64,000 nucleotides of DNA from Gaoshiqia hydrogeniformans (lineage in GTDB: Bacteria > Bacteroidota > Bacteroidia > Bacteroidales > Prolixibacteraceae). A program made the translations under genes and the position numbers. Shown here one piece after another: positions 59,402 to 64,000 of the stretch. Each line of letters starts with the position of its first letter. Position 1 is the stretch's first letter. Under the pieces are notes generated by a model. That model worked only from the letters and a program-made list of their open reading frames with translations, had not been told where the DNA came from and searched no databases. The stretch covers positions 4,526,001-4,590,000 of the forward strand of contig NZ_CP186334.1 of assembly GCF_049347105.1 (NCBI RefSeq). Direction: 5' to 3'.

Positions 59402-62400
59402 ATGAAATTCAGTCATTTATTTATTGACCGGCCAATTTTGGCTTCGGTCATATCCATCTTAATCATCATCCTGGGGAGTCTGGCTTATTTTTCGTTGCCC
59501 ATCTCCCAGTATCCCGAAATTGCGCCGCCTACCGTTGTCGTTACGGCTACTTATCCGGGCGCAAGCGCCGAAACCATTTCAAAAACAGTTGCCACGCCTT
59601 TGGAGCAGGAAATCAACGGGGTAGAAAATATGTTATACATGTTCTCGCAATCCACTGCCGATGGAACGATGTCGCTGACGATCACGTTTGAGTTGGGAAC
59701 GAACCTCGAAGAAGCCCAGGTATTGGTACAAAACCGGGTGGCGATTGCCGAGCCTCGTTTGCCTGAGCAGGTGAGGCGGCTGGGGGTAACAACCGTCAAA
59801 AATTCACCGGATATGCTTTTGGTCATCAATTTGTTTTCGCCCGACGGCAGTTACGACCAAACTTACATTGGAAATTATGCCACTTTGCAAATTAAAGACC
59901 GCCTGGCACGGATTAAAGGCGTCGGAAGTTCCCAAATTTTTGGAGCCAGTGAGTATTCGATGCGTATCTGGTTGAACCCGGAGCTGATTGCTTCACTTGA
60001 TTTATCGGCTGCAGAGATTTTGGATGCCTTGCGGGGCCAAAACGTACAGATTGCCAGCGGTAATTTAAACCAGTCGCCAACCAGTCAGCAAAATGCTTTT
60101 GAGTTGAGTGTCCTGACGAAAGGCCGTTTACAGGAAATTGAAGAGTTCGAAAACATCATCGTGAAATCGGGAAAAGACGGCAGGATTGTCCGCATAAAAG
60201 ATATTGCCCGGGTTGAACTTGGCGCTGCCAGTTACTCCACCCGCGGTTACCTGGGACCGAACAAAGCAGTAGCCATGCCGATATTTCAGAGGCCGGGATC
60301 GAATGCCATTGAGACTGCCCACGAAATTGCCACGGCGATTGAGGCGATGTCCAAAGATTTTCCTCCCGGCCTGGCTTACGAAATTGCTTACAACCCGACA
60401 GAGTATATTCAGGAATCTATCAATGGAGTGACAGTGACCATACTGGAGGCAATCCTTCTGGTTGTAGCGGTTATTCTCATTTTTTTAAAGACCTGGCGGG
60501 CAACCATCATTCCGATCCTGGCGATACCTGTTTCGCTGATCGGGACTTTTGCCGTCATGGCTGCACTGGGATTTTCGCTGAACAACCTCACCTTGTTTGG
60601 ACTGGTACTGGCCATTGGCATTGTGGTGGATGACGCGATTGTGGTTGTTGAAAATATGGAACGAAACCTGCACGAAGGAATGGGCGTTCGCGATGCTGCA
60701 CGAAAAACCATGAACGAAGTTGGAAGTGCTTTGGTTGCCATGGGACTGGTTTTGCTGGCGGTATTTATTCCAACCGTGTTTTTAGGCGGGATTTCAGGAC
60801 AATTTTACCGCCAGTTCGGGATTACCATTGCCGTGGCAACCCTGATTTCCGTCTTTGTTTCTCTGACCTTAAGCCCGGCGATGGCCGCCATTCTTTTAAA
60901 GAAAAAGGAAGATCCTGCACCGAAACGAAAAAAGTCCATCCTGCTAAAGCCGGTCACTGCTTTTTTGAATGCCTTCGACAGGTTCATGGAAAAATTATCA
61001 AACAATTATGCCCTTTTGATCAGGCGGTTTTTGAAGCGGAGCGGGATTGTGGCTGCCGTTTATGTGTTGCTGATGGCCCTGGCGGTATTTGAATTCAACC
61101 GGGTTCCCACGGGTTTCATTCCGGACCAGGACCAGGGCTATTTTATTGTTGCCTTTCAGTTACCTCCCGGTTCCGCCCTGTCCCGCAGCGACGAAGTCAT
61201 TCAAAAAGTAATCGACCTGCTGATGGACATGGAATCCGTTGAAAATGTGGTGGCTTTTGCCGGATTTGACGGTGCTACGTTTACAAATGCTTCCAATGCA
61301 GCAACCTTGTTTCCGGTGTTAAAAGATTTTAAAGAACGAAAAAAACAGGGCATTGAATACGACGACATCCTTGCGGAGATGCGCAACCGCATGGGCTCAA
61401 TCGAAGAGGCTTATGCGGTGGTTATTCCGCCACCGCCGGTACGTGGTGCAGGGAATGCCGGAGGTTTCAAAATGATGGTACAGGACAGGCGAAACAGAGG
61501 CTTGGGTGAATTGGAAAAAGCGGTTGGCGAGTTGACCATGGCCGCCAACCAAGATCCCAGATTGGCCAACGTGTTCACGTTTTTCAATACCGGAACACCG
61601 CAGCTCTACTTCGATATCGACCGGGTTCGCGCCGAAAAGCTGGGTATTCCGCTGTCGGAAGTTTTCAGTTCACTGGAAATATACCTGGGCTCGGCTTTTG
61701 TAAATGATTTTAATTACCTGGGGCGTACTTTCCGGGTAACTGCCCAGGCTGACGACCAACACCGCCTGGTGCCGGAAGACATCATGAAAATCCGTGTCAG
61801 AAACAAATCCGGCGATATGGTGCCGATGGGCACCCTGGGAACTTTTCAGGACATCGCCGGCCCGTCAAATGTAGCGCGTTACAATTTATATCCTTCGGTT
61901 GCTGTCATGGGCGATGTGAGCCCGGGCGTCAGCACCGGCGAAGCCCTGGCAACCATGGAAACGCTGGCTTCGGAAGTTTTGCCGGAAGGAATTTCGCATG
62001 AATGGACAGAGCTTTCCTATCAGCAAAAAGCGACCGGCAACACGGCAGTTTTTGCTTTTCTGCTGGCGGTTTTGTTTGTCTTCCTGTTGCTGGCGGCCCT
62101 TTACGAAAGCTGGGTTTTGCCGCTTGCCGTGATCCTTATTGTACCCATGTGTTTGCTTTCGGCGATGATTGGAGTGGATTTGGCAGGCATGGACAACAAT
62201 ATCCTGACGCAGATCGGCTTGGTGGTACTGGTTGGATTGGCCAGTAAAAATGCCATTCTGATTGTTGAGTTTGCGAAAAAACTGGAAGTGCAGGGTCTGG
62301 ATTTGTGGGAAGCCGCGACGGAAGCTGCAAAACTTCGGCTTCGGCCTATCCTGATGACTTCTTTCGCGTTTATCCTTGGTGTTGTGCCCATGGCAACTGC

Positions 62401-62593
62401 CACAGGAGCCGGGGCCGAGATGCGGCAGGCTTTGGGTGTAACCGTGTTTTTTGGCATGTTGGGCGTAACCATTTTTGGGTTATTGTTTACCCCTGTTTTT
62501 TACGTATTGTGCCGCAAACTGGCACTAACCGCAAACAGTTGGAAAAGACGCCAGGAAAATAACGTAGTGGTATCATTAAATACAACAGCATGA
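59402..62593 (+). CDS. RND multidrug efflux pump, HAE-1 family (AcrB-type)
   Basis: The 1063-residue proton-driven pump has twelve membrane helices and two large periplasmic loops. Family marks: FIDRPILASVISILIIILGS at the start, the proton-relay acidic pair in IGIVVDDAIVVVEN, AVFIPTVFLGGISGQFYRQF, PTGFIPDQDQGYFIV and FNYLGRTFRVTAQADDQHR. The C-terminal half has VVLVGLASKNAILIVEFAK and GVVPMATATGAGAEMRQALG. The length is usual for the family. HAE-1 pumps export drugs, bile-like detergents and dyes. Its stop overlaps the start of the TolC-like gene. Confidence 0.96.
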   Translation: MKFSHLFIDRPILASVISILIIILGSLAYFSLPISQYPEIAPPTVVVTATYPGASAETISKTVATPLEQEINGVENMLYMFSQSTADGTMSLTITFELGTNLEEAQVLVQNRVAIAEPRLPEQVRRLGVTTVKNSPDMLLVINLFSPDGSYDQTYIGNYATLQIKDRLARIKGVGSSQIFGASEYSMRIWLNPELIASLDLSAAEILDALRGQNVQIASGNLNQSPTSQQNAFELSVLTKGRLQEIEEFENIIVKSGKDGRIVRIKDIARVELGAASYSTRGYLGPNKAVAMPIFQRPGSNAIETAHEIATAIEAMSKDFPPGLAYEIAYNPTEYIQESINGVTVTILEAILLVVAVILIFLKTWRATIIPILAIPVSLIGTFAVMAALGFSLNNLTLFGLVLAIGIVVDDAIVVVENMERNLHEGMGVRDAARKTMNEVGSALVAMGLVLLAVFIPTVFLGGISGQFYRQFGITIAVATLISVFVSLTLSPAMAAILLKKKEDPAPKRKKSILLKPVTAFLNAFDRFMEKLSNNYALLIRRFLKRSGIVAAVYVLLMALAVFEFNRVPTGFIPDQDQGYFIVAFQLPPGSALSRSDEVIQKVIDLLMDMESVENVVAFAGFDGATFTNASNAATLFPVLKDFKERKKQGIEYDDILAEMRNRMGSIEEAYAVVIPPPPVRGAGNAGGFKMMVQDRRNRGLGELEKAVGELTMAANQDPRLANVFTFFNTGTPQLYFDIDRVRAEKLGIPLSEVFSSLEIYLGSAFVNDFNYLGRTFRVTAQADDQHRLVPEDIMKIRVRNKSGDMVPMGTLGTFQDIAGPSNVARYNLYPSVAVMGDVSPGVSTGEALATMETLASEVLPEGISHEWTELSYQQKATGNTAVFAFLLAVLFVFLLLAALYESWVLPLAVILIVPMCLLSAMIGVDLAGMDNNILTQIGLVVLVGLASKNAILIVEFAKKLEVQGLDLWEAATEAAKLRLRPILMTSFAFILGVVPMATATGAGAEMRQALGVTVFFGMLGVTIFGLLFTPVFYVLCRKLALTANSWKRRQENNVVVSLNTTA

Positions 62594-64000
62594 TTTCAAA
62601 TTTCAAATTTCCAATACTGATAGCCGTAGCTGTTTTTTGGCAACTGCAGGCTGCGGGCCAGGATACGCCGGATATTCTTGTTACCGGAAAAACAAAGCAC
62701 GAACAAGTAGTCATCAGCTATGGCGCGGATACTTTAAAGCCTGCGCCGGTCACGTCAACATCCGTGGGGAAACACTGGTGGTCCATTTTTGGTTACGAAA
62801 GGCTGAATGAATTGGTGTTATTGGCGCTTGAGCAAAACCACCAACTGGCTGCCGGACAAAGCCAGGTGAAAGAGTCGGAGGCACGGCTGGATTTATCCAG
62901 ATCAGCCCTCTACCCAACCGTTCGTATAAACCCTTCACTGAACCGCGAAGAACTTTCGGCAAACAGGCCACTGCCATTTGATGTGCCTGCTGAGAAAGTC
63001 AGGTACAATACCTACACTTTGCCGGTTGAACTGATGTACGAGGTCGATATTTTCGGCAAAAACAGCAGTGAGACCACGGCCGGCAGATTAAGACTGAAGT
63101 CGTCGGAAGCCTTGCAGGAAGCCTCCGAATTGGATGTTGCCGCTGCTGTTGCGCGAAATTTTATTTTGTTGCTGATGCTGGATTCCGAAGCGGAAGTTTT
63201 TAGCCGCACACGTGAAGTACGCAAAGAAAATCTTGACATTGTCACTACCCGTTACGATGCGGGCTTAACCAACGAAATGGATATGCAACGGGCGCGCACC
63301 GAATTATCATCGGTCGATGTCCAGCTTAAGAACATTCAGATTGAAAGAAGGGAAGCTGAGCTTCAGTTGGCTGCTTTATCAGGGCAACCAGCGGATAACT
63401 TCGAAGTAAAAAGTGATGGCATCCGGTTTCTTGTCCCACAAATGAAACCGGTCAGCCCGCAAATGCTGGCGCTAAACCGGCCCGATTTGCAAGCGGGTAA
63501 ATTTGCTGTTGAAGCCTACAAACATCAACTGAAAAATGCACGCCGTAACCGTTATCCTTCGCTTTTTGTATTTGGGTCGGCCGGATTGGTATCGGCAAAA
63601 ACGGACAACTTATTTGAAAATGACAGCCGCAACTGGCTGGTAGGGGCTAATTTGTCAATTCCTGTTTTTGAAGGGCGGAGACGACAGGCATTGTTGGACA
63701 TCAGTGAATATCAATTGGAAAACTATGCAGAGCAATTGAAACAAAATGAGGTGGTTGCGAGTCGGGAAGTCGCCGGCGCGCTGGCTGAGTTACGGCGGCT
63801 CGATGAGCAACTTTTGCACCAGCAGGAGTTTTTGGAAGCTGCCTTCCGAACAGCTGATCTTTCGAGACAACGGTACCAAAAAGGACTCGTCACCTATCTC
63901 GAAGTGGTTGATGCCGACCGGATTGTATTGGAAGCAGAAAGATTGCTGGTCCAGTTGCTGGGCCGCCAACTGTTGGGAACCGTCAATCTGGCCACTGCAC
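62590..64000 (+). CDS. TolC/NodT-type outer-membrane efflux protein (partial, C-terminus outside window)
   Basis: The frame is open from ATG 62590, overlapping the pump stop as ATGA, to the window edge (470 codons). The start carries a Sec signal (NFKFPILIAVAVFWQLQAAG) and no lipobox Cys is seen. TolC-family alpha-helical barrel segments are clear: WWSIFGYERLNELVLLALEQ, VELMYEVDIFGKN, TTRYDAGLTNEMDMQRARTEL, LNRPDLQAGKFAVEA and RRQALLDISEYQLENYAEQL. It completes the three-part export machine of the operon. Only the last part of the second repeat is missing. Confidence 0.93.
   Translation, partial: MISNFKFPILIAVAVFWQLQAAGQDTPDILVTGKTKHEQVVISYGADTLKPAPVTSTSVGKHWWSIFGYERLNELVLLALEQNHQLAAGQSQVKESEARLDLSRSALYPTVRINPSLNREELSANRPLPFDVPAEKVRYNTYTLPVELMYEVDIFGKNSSETTAGRLRLKSSEALQEASELDVAAAVARNFILLLMLDSEAEVFSRTREVRKENLDIVTTRYDAGLTNEMDMQRARTELSSVDVQLKNIQIERREAELQLAALSGQPADNFEVKSDGIRFLVPQMKPVSPQMLALNRPDLQAGKFAVEAYKHQLKNARRNRYPSLFVFGSAGLVSAKTDNLFENDSRNWLVGANLSIPVFEGRRRQALLDISEYQLENYAEQLKQNEVVASREVAGALAELRRLDEQLLHQQEFLEAAFRTADLSRQRYQKGLVTYLEVVDADRIVLEAERLLVQLLGRQLLGTVNLATA

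Noticed and set aside
1..64000. tRNA, rRNA, insertion sequences, integrase or phage genes
   Set aside because: I looked in the gene-free stretches on both strands and saw no cloverleaf ending in CCA, rRNA segment, transposase motif or terminal inverted repeats.

Overview
The window looks like a chromosomal segment of a Bacteroidota bacterium, probably a marine or sediment member of the Prolixibacteraceae/Marinilabiliales type. That placement is an inference from gene content. Supporting signs are the TAnnTTTG promoter elements (seen before pheT, gyrB, the ABC-F gene and arsR), a HYC_CC_PP family protein, an AraC regulator with a metal-binding-like head, secreted Tat-tagged Gfo/Idh/MocA enzymes, tandem DUF1080 domains, a beta-barrel/TPR pair and many secreted carbohydrate and peptide hydrolases. 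I see no rRNA, tRNA, CRISPR array, transposase or phage gene.

Layout. 1-3.6 kb: a partial HYC_CC_PP protein, a metal-sensor-like AraC regulator, a galactose mutarotase lipoprotein and an unknown secreted protein. 3.7-12.7 kb: housekeeping genes (ABC-F ATPase, RlmB-type methyltransferase), an ammonium transporter flanked by two Lrp/AsnC regulators, an MscS-type channel, an M64 peptidase and a LOG-family protein. 12.7-20 kb: gyrB, then an outer-membrane barrel gene behind a large TPR gene. 20-31.5 kb: GH51 arabinofuranosidase, EamA transporter, pheT, a PEGA lipoprotein, an M3 peptidase and a hybrid histidine kinase. Intergenic 7-bp tandem repeats occur at about 20.1-20.4 kb and 23.5 kb.

31.7-39.5 kb is a carbohydrate block. 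It has two Tat-exported Gfo/Idh/MocA oxidoreductases, a double-DUF1080 protein, a xylose-isomerase-like TIM-barrel lipoprotein, a CE7-type esterase and a divergent membrane-anchored winged-helix regulator. By family this matches the 3-keto-glycoside route of glycan cleavage: oxidise C3, eliminate or hydrolyse, then rehydrate or reduce.

39.8-55 kb is the most unusual part. Five PQQ-like beta-propeller proteins are interleaved with an NHL-type propeller, a small Cys-rich membrane peptide, a NapG-like Tat ferredoxin, a NapH-like membrane iron-sulfur protein, a fused NuoE-NuoF/HydCB-like protein and a GltD/NuoG-like FAD/Fe-S protein that lacks the usual NAD(P)H Rossmann domain. Most of these genes overlap or lie a few bases apart. 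I read this as a candidate uncharacterised electron-transfer system joining cytoplasmic NADH chemistry, a membrane quinone/Fe-S module and periplasmic propellers.

55-64 kb: an S9 peptidase, then an ArsR regulator followed by an RND efflux operon (adaptor, HAE-1 pump, TolC-like protein cut by the window edge). The arsR-pump interval carries several perfect palindromes, one of which encloses a promoter.
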